Below are positions 54,021-64,000 of a stretch of DNA of 64,000 nucleotides, in pieces. Location of the stretch: assembly GCA_000474255.1 (NCBI GenBank), contig BATO01000017.1:1-64000 (forward strand). Reading direction: 5' to 3'. Each line of letters begins with the position of its first letter. The first letter of the stretch is position 1. Position numbers and translations under genes: made by a program. The DNA is from Aquipseudomonas alcaligenes MRY13-0052. GTDB lineage: Bacteria; Pseudomonadota; Gammaproteobacteria; Pseudomonadales; Pseudomonadaceae. The notes beneath the pieces are model-generated. The model did not search any database and was not told the DNA's origin. It saw only the letters and a program-made list of their open reading frames with translations.

Positions 54021-54437
54021 TCAGATTGGCAATGCATAAGTCCCCGTTACATGTGCCACCAGCTCATCTTCCCCGCCCTGTGAATACAACGACACTTCGC
54101 ACACCGCCTGCCTTCTGCTCAACCTGAGTATCCGCGCATCGGCGAGCAGATCCACAGCCTGTGGTCGCGCCAGGAAGTTGATGTTGAGGTTACTGGTCAC
54201 CGCCATCTCCACCCGCCCCAACCTGCCGAGCACGACTGCATACATCGCCGCTTCAGCCAGCGCCATGATGGTCGGGCCGGACAGGGTGCCGCCCGGCCGC
54301 ACCAATTTGGGCTGGAAGGGGACCCGCGCCAGTGCACCCGTTTCGTCGAGGCGCTCGATGCGCAGGTCGATGTCATCGGCCATGGGCACGCCCTGGCGGA
54401 TCAGCGCCTCCACCTGTTTTGCACTCAAACCGCCCAT
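54021..54437 (-). CDS. PaaI family hotdog thioesterase
   Basis: This 138-residue protein fits the PaaI/YdiI hotdog thioesterase family: RPGGTLSGPTIMALAEAAMYAVV (about residues 47-69) carries the substrate-facing helix and VTSNLNINFLARP is the conserved beta strand. The usual catalytic acid in the helix appears as Glu in LAEAA. Substrates are acyl-CoA esters of unknown type. The ATG at 54437 (a GTG at 54440 is the other option) is close to GGGGAGAGG. It is divergent from proS, with 106 bases between. Confidence 0.8.
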   Translation of the reverse strand: MGGLSAKQVEALIRQGVPMADDIDLRIERLDETGALARVPFQPKLVRPGGTLSGPTIMALAEAAMYAVVLGRLGRVEMAVTSNLNINFLARPQAVDLLADARILRLSRRQAVCEVSLYSQGGEDELVAHVTGTYALPI

Positions 54438-54543
54438 CACCTCTCCCCTTGCCGATTACCGGGCCGCAACCTGTACGCGCCCCAACGAGCGCCGTACAAT
54501 GCCGAGCCTATAAAACCCATCGCAACCGACGAAACGGCCAAAC

Positions 54544-56259
54544 ATGCGTACCAGTCAGTACCTGCTCTCCACCCTGAAGGAAACCCCCACCGACGCGGTG
54601 GTGATCAGTCATCAGCTGCTGCTGCGCGCGGGCATGATCCGCAAGCTGGCTTCCGGTCTCTACACCTGGTTGCCGATGGGGCTGCGCGCGCTGCGCAAGG
54701 CCGAAGCCGTGGTGCGCGAGGAGATGAACGCCGCAGGCGCCCTCGAAGTGCTGATGCCGGCCATCCAGCCCGCCGAACTCTGGCAGGAATCCGGCCGCTG
54801 GGAACAGTACGGCCCCGAGTTGCTGCGCCTGAAGGACCGCCATGGTCGCGAATTCTGCGTCGGCCCGACCCACGAGGAGGTCATCACCGACCTCGCGCGC
54901 AACGAGCTGAACAGCTACCGCCAGCTGCCCATCAACATGTATCAGGTGCAGACCAAGTTCCGCGACGAGATCCGTCCGCGCTTCGGCCTGATGCGCGGCC
55001 GCGAATTCATCATGAAGGACGCCTACTCCTTCCACGCCTCCCAGGAATCCCTGCAGGACACCTACGACGTCATGTACGGCGCCTACTGCAAGGTGTTCAC
55101 CCGCCTGGGCCTGAACTTCCGCCCCGTGCAGGCCGACAACGGCTCCATCGGTGGCAGCGGCTCCCATGAATTCCACGTGCTCGCCGACTCGGGCGAGGAC
55201 GACATCGTCTTCAGCGACAGCTCCGACTACGCGGCCAACATCGAGAAGGCCGAAGCCGTACCGCGCGAAACCTCCCGTGGCGCCGCCACCGAGGAGCTGC
55301 GCCTGGTGGATACCCCCGACACCAAGACCATCGCCGCCCTGGTCGAGAACTTCGGCCTGGCCATCGAGAAGACCATCAAGACCCTGGTCGTGCATGGCGC
55401 CGAAGAAGGCACCCTGGTCGCCCTGATCGTCCGCGGTGATCACGAGCTGAACGAAATCAAGGCCTCCAACCAGGCCCTGGTCGCCAGCCCCCTGGTCTTC
55501 GCCAGCGAAGAGGAACTGCGTGCCGCCATCGGCGCCGGCGCCGGCTCCCTGGGCCCGCTGAACCTGCCCATGCCCTGTATCATCGACCGCTCCGTGGCCC
55601 TGATGAGCGACTTCGCCATCGGCGCCAACATCGATGACAAGCACTACTTCGGCGTGAACTGGGAACGCGACCTGGCCCTGCCGGAAATCGCCGACCTGCG
55701 CAACGTCGTCGCCGGCGACCCGAGCCCCGACGGCAAGGGCACCCTGGTGATCAAGCGCGGCATCGAAGTGGGTCATATCTTCCAGCTCGGCACCAAGTAC
55801 AGCGAAGCGATGAACCTCAGCGTACTGGGCGAGAACGGCAAGCCCGTCACCCTGATCATGGGCTGCTACGGCATCGGCGTATCCCGCGTGGTCGCTGCTG
55901 CCATCGAGCAGAGCTACGACGAGCGCGGCATCCTCTGGCCGGACGCCCTGGCGCCCTTCCAGGTCGCCCTGGTACCGCTCAAGTACGAAACGCCCGCCGT
56001 CAAGGAAGCCACCGACAAGCTCTACGCCGAGCTCACTGCCGCTGGCATCGAGGTGCTGCTGGACGACCGTGACAAGAAGACCAGCCCTGGCGTGAAGTTC
56101 GCCGACATGGAACTGATCGGCATCCCCCACCGCATCGTGGTGAGCGAGCGCGGCCTGGCCGAAGGCAACCTGGAATACAAGAACCGCCGCGAGACCGACA
56201 GCCAGGCTGTCGCAGTCGACGAGGTTCTGTCCTATATCACAGCCCGCGTACGTCGCTGA
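54544..56259 (+). CDS. proS: Proline-tRNA ligase
   Basis: This 571-residue class II synthetase is of the bacterial type: motif 1 and 2 regions ([46 protein letters not shown]), a central editing (INS) domain (about residues 225-400) and a C-terminal anticodon-binding domain. The editing domain hydrolyses Ala-tRNA-Pro. The length matches E. coli ProS. It is the first gene of a probable operon with the lipoprotein gene ten bases downstream. Confidence 0.97.
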   Translation: MRTSQYLLSTLKETPTDAVVISHQLLLRAGMIRKLASGLYTWLPMGLRALRKAEAVVREEMNAAGALEVLMPAIQPAELWQESGRWEQYGPELLRLKDRHGREFCVGPTHEEVITDLARNELNSYRQLPINMYQVQTKFRDEIRPRFGLMRGREFIMKDAYSFHASQESLQDTYDVMYGAYCKVFTRLGLNFRPVQADNGSIGGSGSHEFHVLADSGEDDIVFSDSSDYAANIEKAEAVPRETSRGAATEELRLVDTPDTKTIAALVENFGLAIEKTIKTLVVHGAEEGTLVALIVRGDHELNEIKASNQALVASPLVFASEEELRAAIGAGAGSLGPLNLPMPCIIDRSVALMSDFAIGANIDDKHYFGVNWERDLALPEIADLRNVVAGDPSPDGKGTLVIKRGIEVGHIFQLGTKYSEAMNLSVLGENGKPVTLIMGCYGIGVSRVVAAAIEQSYDERGILWPDALAPFQVALVPLKYETPAVKEATDKLYAELTAAGIEVLLDDRDKKTSPGVKFADMELIGIPHRIVVSERGLAEGNLEYKNRRETDSQAVAVDEVLSYITARVRR

Positions 56260-56269
56260 TCGAGAAGAA

Positions 56270-57226
56270 ATGTTCAAGCGTAGTTCCATCCGCCTCACCG
56301 GCGCCGCCCTTGGCGGCGCCCTCTTCCTCAGCGGCTGCGCCAACCACCTGCCCCAGCGGGCGGAACACGAGGAGCGCGTCGAGCGCAAGCTGCTCAACCA
56401 TGAGCTGCAGATCGACGTCGGCGAGCCCCGCGTGCTGGAACTGCCACAGCGCCGCGTGCGCGTGAACGAGCAGAAGACCTTCGAGGTGACCGAGTTCGAG
56501 GTCACCCGCCGCTACGACCGCTACACGCCCTACCAACCCTGGCGCGAACTCTATGAAGTGCCGCTGGGCGCGGTAGCGGTAGTGGCCGGCGTCGGCGCCA
56601 ACGTACTCAACGTGGTGCTTCTCGGCAGCCTGCCCGATACCGCCACCAAGGACTGGATCAGCTACGGCTTCGCCGGGCTCAACCCGTTCATGAACGTCGA
56701 GTCCAATGGCCGCTCCGAACAGAACCTGGCCAGCCTCGACGAGCAGCAGCGCGACAAGCGCGTCGAATACTCCAGCCTGCCCTGGTCCGAACGCCCGGTA
56801 CTGGTGACCGCCGGCAAGCAGAGCAATGAACTACTCACCGACCGCCACGGCGTGCTGCGCCTGAACCTGCTCGACGGCCCCTTCGCCGAACAGGACACCA
56901 GCCGCATCGGCAAGCTCCTGCTCAGCGTCGAAGACCCGTTGGACACCACCCGCGCCGAAGCCACGCTGATGGTCAGCCGCAGCCTGCGCAGCAAGCTGCA
57001 GGAAGCCCATGCGCTGATCTTCGAAGACCTGGAAGACGACGAGGTGCCGCAATGGGTGCACCGGGTCAAACGTCTGTCCGAGCTGGGCCTGGAAGAGGAA
57101 GCCAGCGAGCTGGAACAGAGCCTGATCGAACTGACCCGCAATGACCCCGAGCTGCAGCAGGAATTCCTCAAGGCGCTGATGAAGGACGCCGGCCGCCTGG
57201 CAGCCGATCCTGGCGAAAGCGACTGA
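56270..57226 (+). CDS. Lipoprotein of unknown function
   Basis: I recognise no functional domain in this 318-residue protein. It has a lipoprotein signal with lipobox LSGC (Cys23), a charged N-terminal mature segment, a hydrophobic stretch (about residues 98-125, GAVAVVAGVGANVLNVVLLG) that could be membrane-associated, and an acidic C-terminal helical part. The aspartate-free +2 position (Ala) predicts outer membrane sorting. It lies between proS and a lytic transglycosylase gene with gaps of 10 and 8 bases, so the three are probably one transcript. Confidence 0.8.
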   Translation: MFKRSSIRLTGAALGGALFLSGCANHLPQRAEHEERVERKLLNHELQIDVGEPRVLELPQRRVRVNEQKTFEVTEFEVTRRYDRYTPYQPWRELYEVPLGAVAVVAGVGANVLNVVLLGSLPDTATKDWISYGFAGLNPFMNVESNGRSEQNLASLDEQQRDKRVEYSSLPWSERPVLVTAGKQSNELLTDRHGVLRLNLLDGPFAEQDTSRIGKLLLSVEDPLDTTRAEATLMVSRSLRSKLQEAHALIFEDLEDDEVPQWVHRVKRLSELGLEEEASELEQSLIELTRNDPELQQEFLKALMKDAGRLAADPGESD

Positions 57227-57234
57227 GCCACTCC

Positions 57235-57813
57235 GTGCCCGCGCCCTGGCGAACCCTGCTCCTGAGCGGCCTGCTGGCGCTGGCCCTGCCCGCCTTCGGC
57301 AATCTGCGCCAGGCGCCGGAACCCGAGCTGCGGGAACTGCTGCAACACACGGTGGCCGAGGCCGATAGCTTCGGCGACCGTTTCGACGCCGAAGTCTGGC
57401 TACTCGACATGTCCACCCGCCTGAAACGCTATGTGCCCGACCCGGCGCAGCGCCTCGACCTGCTCAGGCTGGTGCACCACGAAGCCAGCAAGGCCGGGCT
57501 CAGGCCTGACCTGGTGCTGGCGCTGATCCACGCTGAAAGCCGCTTCGATCGCTTCGCCATCTCATCCGTAGGCGCGCAGGGGATGATGCAGGTGATGCCC
57601 TTCTGGAAAGCCGAGCTGGGCCGCCCCCAGGACAACCTCACCGACAACGCCACCAACCTGCGCTACGGCTGCACCATCCTCAGCTACTACCTGAAGAAGG
57701 AACGGGGCGATATCAACCGGGCCCTGGCCCGCTACAACGGCAGCCTCGGCGAGAACTGGTACCCGGCCAAGGTGGTCGGGCTCTGGCAGGACATCTGGTA
57801 CGTGCGCCCCTAA
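57235..57813 (+). CDS. Lytic transglycosylase (SLT domain)
   Basis: This 192-residue periplasmic protein has a signal peptide ending near PAFG and an SLT domain. The catalytic glutamate is in LIHAESRFDRFAISSVGAQGMMQVMP and the ARYNGSLGE motif follows, as in the MltE/EmtA and Slt families. It cleaves peptidoglycan with formation of anhydromuramic ends. The start is GTG (57235), nine bases after the stop of the lipoprotein gene. The domain occupies most of the protein; there is no extra binding module. Confidence 0.88.
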   Translation: MPAPWRTLLLSGLLALALPAFGNLRQAPEPELRELLQHTVAEADSFGDRFDAEVWLLDMSTRLKRYVPDPAQRLDLLRLVHHEASKAGLRPDLVLALIHAESRFDRFAISSVGAQGMMQVMPFWKAELGRPQDNLTDNATNLRYGCTILSYYLKKERGDINRALARYNGSLGENWYPAKVVGLWQDIWYVRP

Positions 57814-57814
57814 C

Positions 57815-58090
57815 CTAGCGCCGCACGATGAACCCGGCGATACCCTGCAAGGGTTGCTCCGTCAGTTCCACCGCATCGACCTTCGCCCCGCTCGGGCCTT
57901 GCTCGAGCCAGGCGGCGAGCTCGCGAACCGCGCCATCCTCGCCCTCGAACAGCACCTCGACGCGACCATCCGCAAGGTTACGCACCCAACCGTCCAGATC
58001 GAGGCGGTCCGCCTCCTCCTGGGTCGACTGGCGGAAACACACGCCCTGGACCTTGCCGCTGACATAACCGTGCAGGCAGATGCGCGCCAT
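57815..58090 (-). CDS. Acylphosphatase
   Basis: This 91-residue protein matches acylphosphatase, with the active-site Arg in GKVQGVCFRQST (about residue 20) and Asn in GWVRNLADGRVEVLFEGE (about 38). It hydrolyses carboxyl-phosphate bonds. The usual KVQGVGFR glycine is cysteine here (GVCFR). It is convergent with the transglycosylase gene, only one base apart, and just downstream of a thioredoxin-like gene on the same strand. Confidence 0.93.
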   Translation of the reverse strand: MARICLHGYVSGKVQGVCFRQSTQEEADRLDLDGWVRNLADGRVEVLFEGEDGAVRELAAWLEQGPSGAKVDAVELTEQPLQGIAGFIVRR

Positions 58091-58092
58091 GC

Positions 58093-58572
58093 TTACTTTC
58101 CTTCCTTCAGTCTGGTCAGGTGCCCGGAAAGCCCGGCAGCGGTCTGTTCGCCCATCAGGCGCTCACGCACCTGGCCCTGGGGGTCGATGATATAGGTCAC
58201 CGGCAGCGCTTCGCTGCGTGGCAATTTGTAGCGCTCGGCCGGGTCCTGGGCGAGCACGGTGAAGTCGATGCCCATCTGCTGGGCAGCTTTTTCCAGCTCG
58301 GCCCCCTGCAGGCCGTCGAAGTTGACGCCCAGCACGCGCGCACTGCCACCCTTGAGCTGCCCGGCCAGGGCGTTGAGCTCGGGAATCTCGGTACGACAGG
58401 GCCCGCACCACTCCGCCCAGTAATTAATCACCAACCACTGGTTTTCGAGGCCGTCAGTCGCTACCTTCTGTCCATGCTGATCGAGGCCGACGTCATCCGA
58501 ACAACCTCCCAGCAACAGCCCGGCACCCATGAGAATGAGCGCCCCGAAAACAGCCTGGAGTCGTGATCCCAT
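58093..58572 (-). CDS. TlpA-like thioredoxin-fold lipoprotein
   Basis: This 159-residue protein has a lipoprotein signal with lipobox LGGC (Cys24) and a TlpA-type thioredoxin fold with the redox pair Cys56-Cys59 in YWAEWCGPCRTEIP. The cis-proline is in EALPVTYIID. Membrane-anchored TlpA/ResA proteins reduce disulphides in the periplasm, for example in cytochrome c maturation; the client is unknown. It is two bases upstream of the acylphosphatase gene and divergent from the PilZ gene. Confidence 0.87.
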   Translation of the reverse strand: MGSRLQAVFGALILMGAGLLLGGCSDDVGLDQHGQKVATDGLENQWLVINYWAEWCGPCRTEIPELNALAGQLKGGSARVLGVNFDGLQGAELEKAAQQMGIDFTVLAQDPAERYKLPRSEALPVTYIIDPQGQVRERLMGEQTAAGLSGHLTRLKEGK

Positions 58573-58602
58573 GCAATCGATCCTCGTGTACGCAGGGTTG
58601 AT

Positions 58603-60012
58603 ATGACGCTGGATGCCCTGTGCCTGGAAGTGCCGGACATCCTCGAAGAGGACACCCCTATCCTGGCGGGCCTGAACCAGTTCCTCGCCGAGGCGCGCCT
58701 GCAGCCCCAGGATGGCGCGCTGCAGGAGGTGCTCGGGCGATTGTTCCGGCTGAACCGGAGTGCGGTGACCTTACTCGAAAGGCAACGGGCGCTGCAAAGC
58801 TTCAGCGAGGAATACCGTCACTACGCCACGGCCTATGAACAGGGCGCCCTGCCGCCGATGCTGTTCCTGCGCCTGTGCAGCGAGCTGGCCGCCGGCTTCA
58901 AGCGCCTGCTGCTGCAGATACTCCAGGGCCGCCAGCCTTCCCGGCCGCACCTGGCCTGGTGCCTGTACATGGCCCAGCACTTCATTGCGCAGACGCTGAT
59001 GCGCCACTACCAGCACTACCAGGAGCCGCCCGGCTCGCTGTGGCGCGACAGCCACCTGCTGTACTGGATCGGCGAGCATCAGGAGTGCCTGGACGAGCCG
59101 GTCGCCGCGGCCTTCCGCCCGGTGCCCGCCAGCACCCTGCGCGGCCTCTACCAGCAGGTGCTGCTGCTGGCCCTGAGCAACCCCTTCCACCTCACCGAAG
59201 GCGAATGCACGCTGCTGTTCGGCGCCCTTGCGCCCCTGGCCGGCCTAGCGCACCTGCTGCCCTGGGATCAGGAGGACGATAGCGACGGGGCGACGATCGA
59301 CCTCACCGAGGCGCAACCCTATGTGCCCCAGGACCGCCTCGACAGCATCATCGCCGGCCCCTATCTGCGCCGCCTGGAACTGGGCCCCCTGCTGATCGCC
59401 CTGCATGAACCCGCGCCCCTGCAAAGCAGCGCCGAGCACGAACTGCTCGAGCGTGTGCGGCAGAACTGGCTGGGCCGCCAGCAGCGACGCCATCCGCGTA
59501 CCGAATACGAAGGCTCCTGCAGCATGGTGGTGGGCCTACCCGCCATCCATGCCCAGTTGCTGGCGCAACGCCCGGCCAGCCTGGATGCGCAGATGCTCGA
59601 CTCCAGCGCCGGTGGCGCCCGGCTGCTGTGCCACGCCGACCAGGGCGCGCAACTGCCGGTAGGCCAACTGACCCTGCTGCTCAACAGTGGCACGCCGACC
59701 CTGGCACTGGTGCGCTGGCGGCACACCAACCAGGAAGGCCTGCATCTCGGCCTGCGCTACCTCAAGGGCCTGCCAAGGCCGGTCTGGCTGCGCCGGGCCC
59801 CCAACTCGCAGACCCACCCCGGCGTGCTGCAAAGCACCCCGGCCCCCGGCAATGGCTGGCATCACGGCCTGTGGCTGCCCAAGGATCAGTTCGTGGGGGG
59901 CGAACACCTCTGGCTGCAGCTCGCCAGCGTGCACAACCAGGCCATCCTGCCGCTGCCCGAGCCCAACCTCAGCACCGCCATGGTCGCGCGCTATCCGCTG
60001 AAAATGGCCTGA
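58603..60012 (+). CDS. PilZ domain protein (cyclic-di-GMP receptor)
   Basis: This 469-residue protein has an N-terminal alpha-helical region (residues 1-280, no membrane helix) and a C-terminal PilZ-type domain (about 295-410). The two cyclic-di-GMP contacts are present: RRHPR (R-x3-R type, about residue 297) and DSSAGG (D-x-S-x-x-G, about 333). A further 60 residues of extension follow. It should be a cytoplasmic receptor whose output is unknown. It is divergent from the TlpA gene. Confidence 0.8.
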   Translation: MTLDALCLEVPDILEEDTPILAGLNQFLAEARLQPQDGALQEVLGRLFRLNRSAVTLLERQRALQSFSEEYRHYATAYEQGALPPMLFLRLCSELAAGFKRLLLQILQGRQPSRPHLAWCLYMAQHFIAQTLMRHYQHYQEPPGSLWRDSHLLYWIGEHQECLDEPVAAAFRPVPASTLRGLYQQVLLLALSNPFHLTEGECTLLFGALAPLAGLAHLLPWDQEDDSDGATIDLTEAQPYVPQDRLDSIIAGPYLRRLELGPLLIALHEPAPLQSSAEHELLERVRQNWLGRQQRRHPRTEYEGSCSMVVGLPAIHAQLLAQRPASLDAQMLDSSAGGARLLCHADQGAQLPVGQLTLLLNSGTPTLALVRWRHTNQEGLHLGLRYLKGLPRPVWLRRAPNSQTHPGVLQSTPAPGNGWHHGLWLPKDQFVGGEHLWLQLASVHNQAILPLPEPNLSTAMVARYPLKMA

Positions 60013-60138
60013 TCGGCGAAAGTGCGAGACGGGTCACGCCGCTCATCGGCGAAGCGCACAGTTTCATCCGGGCACCCTCCCTATAATTCCCCGCACTAAC
60101 CGTACGAACGTTCCGCTATCAGCCTGGAAACCCCCCTA

Positions 60139-60531
60139 ATGTCCCAGAATCAAGACAAGCTGATCGGCCCCGTGCCGTCCCGCATCGTCGAGGCGGCACG
60201 CCCGATCGTGACCCCCTACGAGGGCCGGGTCGCCGAATTCAATATCGCCGCCTGGCTGCAGCTGCCTGGCCTAGCCACCCTGCCGGTATCGCTGCTGGTC
60301 AGCTACCGCGATGGCGAAATCCGTCGCGAAGTCGCGGTGGACCACGGCAAGGTCAACGCCCACGGCAAGATCCTGCTCTCGGGCATCGCCCGCATGCCGG
60401 TGAAGCACAAGATCGAAGACATGCAGGTGCGCCTCAAATCGGCGGTCACCGTGCAAGGCCTGCTGGTGGAAGAACTCTTCGTCCAGGCCGTCGAGCAGGC
60501 CGGAGCGGACAGCCGCCAGGCGCTCGCCTGA
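60139..60531 (+). CDS. Conserved-looking protein of unknown function
   Basis: I do not recognise this 130-residue protein. It is soluble, with normal codon usage and mostly beta-strand character (LPVSLLVSYRDGEIRREVAVDHGK, MQVRLKSAVTVQGLLVEELFVQ), and no motif I can name. It begins MSQNQDKLIGPVPSRIV. No strong ribosome site is seen. It lies 126 bases after the PilZ gene and is ended by its own terminator. Confidence 0.7.
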   Translation: MSQNQDKLIGPVPSRIVEAARPIVTPYEGRVAEFNIAAWLQLPGLATLPVSLLVSYRDGEIRREVAVDHGKVNAHGKILLSGIARMPVKHKIEDMQVRLKSAVTVQGLLVEELFVQAVEQAGADSRQALA

Positions 60532-60552
60532 TCGGCCATAAGCGCTGAAAAC

Positions 60553-60581
60553 AAAAACCCCGCGCCTGCCGCGGGGTTTTT
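60553..60581 (+). terminator. Terminator after the unknown gene ending at 60531
   Basis: AAAAACCCCGCG-CCTGCC-GCGGGGTTTTT is a strong hairpin with five Ts. The small minus-strand gene ends at 60591, so it is probably bidirectional. Confidence 0.85.
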
Positions 60582-60590
60582 CGTTTTCGC

Positions 60591-60788
60591 TCAGGCGCGG
60601 GCAGCGCCATTGCTGGGGGTTGGTGGCTCCTGGTCCTCTTCCCGACGGGCTTCGGGTACGGGCGCGGGGGGAACCAGGGATTCGGGCCATTGCGAGAACT
60701 GCAGGCCGGTGATCCGGTTCAGGCGCTCGAGCGCCTCCTGCGGATCACGCTCATGGAGATGGACAACTTTGCCCTTGGCCTTACTCAT
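60591..60788 (-). CDS. Small protein of unknown function
   Basis: I do not recognise this 65-residue protein. It starts with a basic segment (MSKAKGKVVHLHERD), then a short helix (PQEALERLNRITGLQFSQWPESL) and a proline/glutamate-rich disordered tail. AAGGAAA ten bases before the ATG supports a real start. Composition and ribosome site fit a small conserved cytoplasmic protein. It is separated from yihY by a gap holding two nested hairpins. Confidence 0.65.
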   Translation of the reverse strand: MSKAKGKVVHLHERDPQEALERLNRITGLQFSQWPESLVPPAPVPEARREEDQEPPTPSNGAARA

Positions 60789-60820
60789 AGAACACTTCTT
60801 TCCTTGGCTTATCCCTGCCT

Positions 60821-60871
60821 AATGGCAGAGTGACAGCAAACTCTCCCTGAGTTTGCCAGAAACGTGCCATT
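60821..60871 (+). other. Nested hairpin with T tract (possible structured RNA)
   Basis: Outer arms AATGGCA (60821-60827) and TGCCATT (60865-60871) enclose an inner perfect stem GCAAACT/AGTTTGC (60836-60842, 60850-60856) with a seven-base loop. Five Ts end the outer arm on the plus strand. No plus-strand gene leads into it. Confidence 0.45.
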
Positions 60872-60916
60872 TTTCACCTCCCCACACTTTCTGGCTCTTG
60901 CGCCAGGTGGAGACGG

Positions 60917-60955
60917 AAATGGCAGCTGGCAATATGCCGCAAACTGCCATTTTTT
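60917..60955 (+). other. Second nested hairpin with T tract
   Basis: Outer arms AAATGGCAG (60917-60925) and CTGCCATTT (60944-60952) pair perfectly and enclose GGCA-ATA-TGCC (60928-60938); six Ts (60950-60955) follow. The outer arm shares its TGGCA core with the preceding hairpin. It abuts the yihY stop codon on the opposite strand and could be a yihY 3' structure or the end of a plus-strand RNA. Confidence 0.5.
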
Positions 60956-60956
60956 G

Positions 60957-62177
60957 TCACTCCGATGCAGGCCGCAACCAACCCGCCAGGCTGCCGTCGA
61001 ACAGCGCCTGCTGCTCCTGCTGCAAGGCCTCCAGGGCAGCCTTCAGCGGCGGGTACCAGGCTTCGTCGAGGTGCTCCGGCAGTTGCGCCGGGCGCGGCAA
61101 CGGCCAGGGACAGTGGCTGAGCAACTGATGCAGGCTGTAGTTGTTCAGGTCACGGGAAAGCACCCAGGAGCCCCCACCTACCCGGCAGGCCAGGTGCTGG
61201 CCTTCGAGCAGTTCCATGAACTCCAGCCACTCGTCCTCCGGCAGCAGCCAACCGGCACGCTGCACATCCAGGTGCCGTGCCGGCAGGCCGCGGATCTGGC
61301 GGTCATGCATAACCCGCAGGATGCCCATCAGGGACAGCAGGCGCGGCATCTGCCGGCGCCGCCAGTGACGCGAACCGGACAGGTTGCACACCAGTTCCGC
61401 ACCGAAGAGCACGATCACCCAGGACACATAGACCCACAGCAGGAACAACGGCACGGTGGCGAAGGCGCCGTAGATCAGTTGGTAGCCCGGGAAGAAGCTC
61501 ACGTAGAGCCCGAACAGCGCCTTGGCGGACTCGAACAGCAGGGCCGTGAAGGCACCACCGATCAGCGCATGGCGGATCGGCACCCGGGCATTGGGCACCG
61601 CCGCATACAGCAAGGTGAAGGCCGCCACGTTGAACAGCAGCGGCGTGAAGCCCAACAGGATGCGGGTACCGGCAATCTCGTTGAGGCTGGAAAGCAGCGA
61701 CAGCGAGGTGATGTAGGTGCTCACCGCGAAGCCCGTGCCCAGCAGCAGCGGCCCCAGGCTGAGGATCGCCCAGTACAGCAGGAAGCTGGAAACGCCCCGG
61801 CGCGGCTGGCGCACCCGCCAGATGGTGTTGAACGCCTTCTCGATGGTCACCAGCATGGTGAAGGCGGTCACCGCCAGCAGCGCCACGCCCACCCAGGTCA
61901 GGTGCCGGGCCTGCAGGGTGAAGCCTTGCAGGTACTCCTGCACCGCCTCGCCGCTCGACGGCACGAAGTTATGGAAGATGAAACGCTGGATCTGCTCGCC
62001 CATGCCCTGGAAGGCCGGAATGGCCGAGAGCATGGTGAAGGTCACGGTCATGATGGGCACCACCGCGAACAGGCTGGTGTAGGTCAGCGCGGCTGCGCTG
62101 TTCATGCCGTGGTCACTGAGAAAGCGATGCAACAGGAAGCGCCAGAACTCTTCCACGTCTTTGATGCGTTGGCGCAT
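60957..62177 (-). CDS. YihY/RbN-type (BrkB) inner membrane protein
   Basis: This 406-residue protein has six membrane helices in its first 290 residues with the family motif [18 protein letters not shown] near residue 30, and a cytosolic C-terminal domain of about 115 residues. Members were once called ribonuclease BN but are membrane proteins of uncertain, possibly transport, function. The ATG at 62177 follows AAGGAG. It is divergent from arsC. Confidence 0.9.
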   Translation of the reverse strand: MRQRIKDVEEFWRFLLHRFLSDHGMNSAAALTYTSLFAVVPIMTVTFTMLSAIPAFQGMGEQIQRFIFHNFVPSSGEAVQEYLQGFTLQARHLTWVGVALLAVTAFTMLVTIEKAFNTIWRVRQPRRGVSSFLLYWAILSLGPLLLGTGFAVSTYITSLSLLSSLNEIAGTRILLGFTPLLFNVAAFTLLYAAVPNARVPIRHALIGGAFTALLFESAKALFGLYVSFFPGYQLIYGAFATVPLFLLWVYVSWVIVLFGAELVCNLSGSRHWRRRQMPRLLSLMGILRVMHDRQIRGLPARHLDVQRAGWLLPEDEWLEFMELLEGQHLACRVGGGSWVLSRDLNNYSLHQLLSHCPWPLPRPAQLPEHLDEAWYPPLKAALEALQQEQQALFDGSLAGWLRPASE

Positions 62178-62294
62178 TCCATCTCCTTAGTTGCTGGGTG
62201 CCCTGTCCGCTGGCCGACTCGACACGCAAGGTTCAGACCTGCGCCCGGACGCGGTTAGAATAGCCGCCTCCCACAAGGCCTTGCGACCCCCGCC

Positions 62295-63653
<1,359 letters not shown>

Positions 63654-63667
63654 AGGGGGATGCGAAA

Positions 63668-63690
63668 CGGCGCGGCCTTGGGCCGCGCCG
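63668..63690. terminator. Hairpin between DUF2069 gene and hda
   Basis: A 10-bp CGGCGCGGCC/GGCCGCGCCG stem with a three-base loop separates convergent genes. It lacks a good T run on either strand, so it is only a probable terminator. Confidence 0.45.
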
Positions 63691-63693
63691 GGC

Positions 63694-64000
63694 TCACCAG
63701 CCCAGGGTTTCCTTGAGGAAGGGAATGGTGAGCTTGCGCTGGGCCTGCAGGGAGGCCTGATCGAGACGTTCGAGCAATTCGAACAGGGCGCTCATGCTGC
63801 GTGACCCGCGGGTGAGGATGAAACGCCCGACCTCGTCGGTCAGGTGCAGGCCACGGCGCGAGGCGCGCAGTTGCAGGGCGCGCAGCTTGTCCTCGTCGGA
63901 CAGCGACTGCAGTTGGAAGATCAGCGCCAGGGTCAGGCGTGATTTCAGATCCGGCAGCTTCACCGGCAACCCGCGCGGCGCGGTGTTGGCCGCCAGCAGC
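63694..64000 (-). CDS. hda: DnaA regulatory inactivator Hda (3' part; cut by window edge)
   Basis: The last 101 codons of the gene lie in the window; the start is beyond 64000. The product is the C-terminal part of the AAA+ domain of Hda, with sensor 1-like LAANTAPRGLPVKLPDLKSRL, the arginine-bearing LKSRLTLALIFQL and the lid ending TIPFLKETLGW. Hda with the DNA-loaded beta clamp promotes ATP hydrolysis by DnaA. The gene is convergent with the wrbA cluster. Confidence 0.92.
   Translation of the reverse strand, partial: LLAANTAPRGLPVKLPDLKSRLTLALIFQLQSLSDEDKLRALQLRASRRGLHLTDEVGRFILTRGSRSMSALFELLERLDQASLQAQRKLTIPFLKETLGW

Overview
The window is a stretch of high-GC chromosomal DNA from a Pseudomonas species. 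The markers are an OprD-type porin, an OprL-type Pal, a PaAP-type secreted aminopeptidase, a RuvABC/Tol-Pal/QueCE block and strongly GC-biased third codon positions. Gene order in the right half (aspS, dps, membrane cold-shock protein, slyX, HIT, oprD, thioesterase, proS, lipoprotein, SLT, acylphosphatase, TlpA, PilZ, yihY, arsC, wrbA, DUF2069, hda) follows, as far as I recall it, the order around aspS-hda in P. aeruginosa. About 72 genes are called, with four tRNA genes (Asp, Val, Ser, Lys). I see no insertion sequence, prophage or CRISPR array.

Left region (1-13 kb): two tRNAs on the minus strand, then rdgC, a BASS-family transporter, and a guanidine-II riboswitch in front of a guanidinium exporter of the SugE/Gdx type. 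These are followed by a lysophospholipid transporter/acyltransferase fusion, an azlCD amino-acid exporter with an AraC regulator and an acetyltransferase, and a giant sodium-solute-symporter hybrid sensor kinase followed by a membrane diguanylate cyclase.

Middle-left (12.5-25.6 kb) is the most accessory part. It holds a MerR regulator divergent from a hydrolase pair, rmuC, a Sel1-repeat protein, an AraC regulator overlapping a RES/Xre toxin-antitoxin pair, a Gre-like factor and small membrane proteins. It also holds an SOS-boxed UmuD-like protein that has lost its catalytic lysine, a PaAP aminopeptidase, a decayed OB-fold gene fragment, and a small Xre-like repressor facing an unknown gene across three copies of a 17-bp operator.

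Centre (25.6-46.3 kb) is core metabolism and envelope: tRNA-Ser, a long-form purC, bamC, dapA, gcvR-like, bcp, a PerM-type permease, a TusA-like protein, bepA, nadA, tRNA-Lys and queC-queE. Then come the complete ybgC-tolQRAB-pal-cpoB cluster and yebC-ruvC-ruvA-ruvB, with aspS upstream.

Right (46.4-64 kb): an HPt/HD-GYP fusion, a short-chain dehydrogenase, dps, a diguanylate cyclase broken by a one-base frameshift in a C7 run, a membrane-anchored cold-shock protein, oprD behind an 0.8-kb leader with tandem operator-like repeats, proS, envelope proteins, a PilZ protein, two unknown small genes, a pair of nested hairpins in an intergenic gap, yihY, arsC-wrbA-DUF2069 and the 3' end of hda, cut by the window edge. 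Four cyclic-di-GMP proteins (two GGDEF, one HD-GYP-like, one PilZ) lie in the window.
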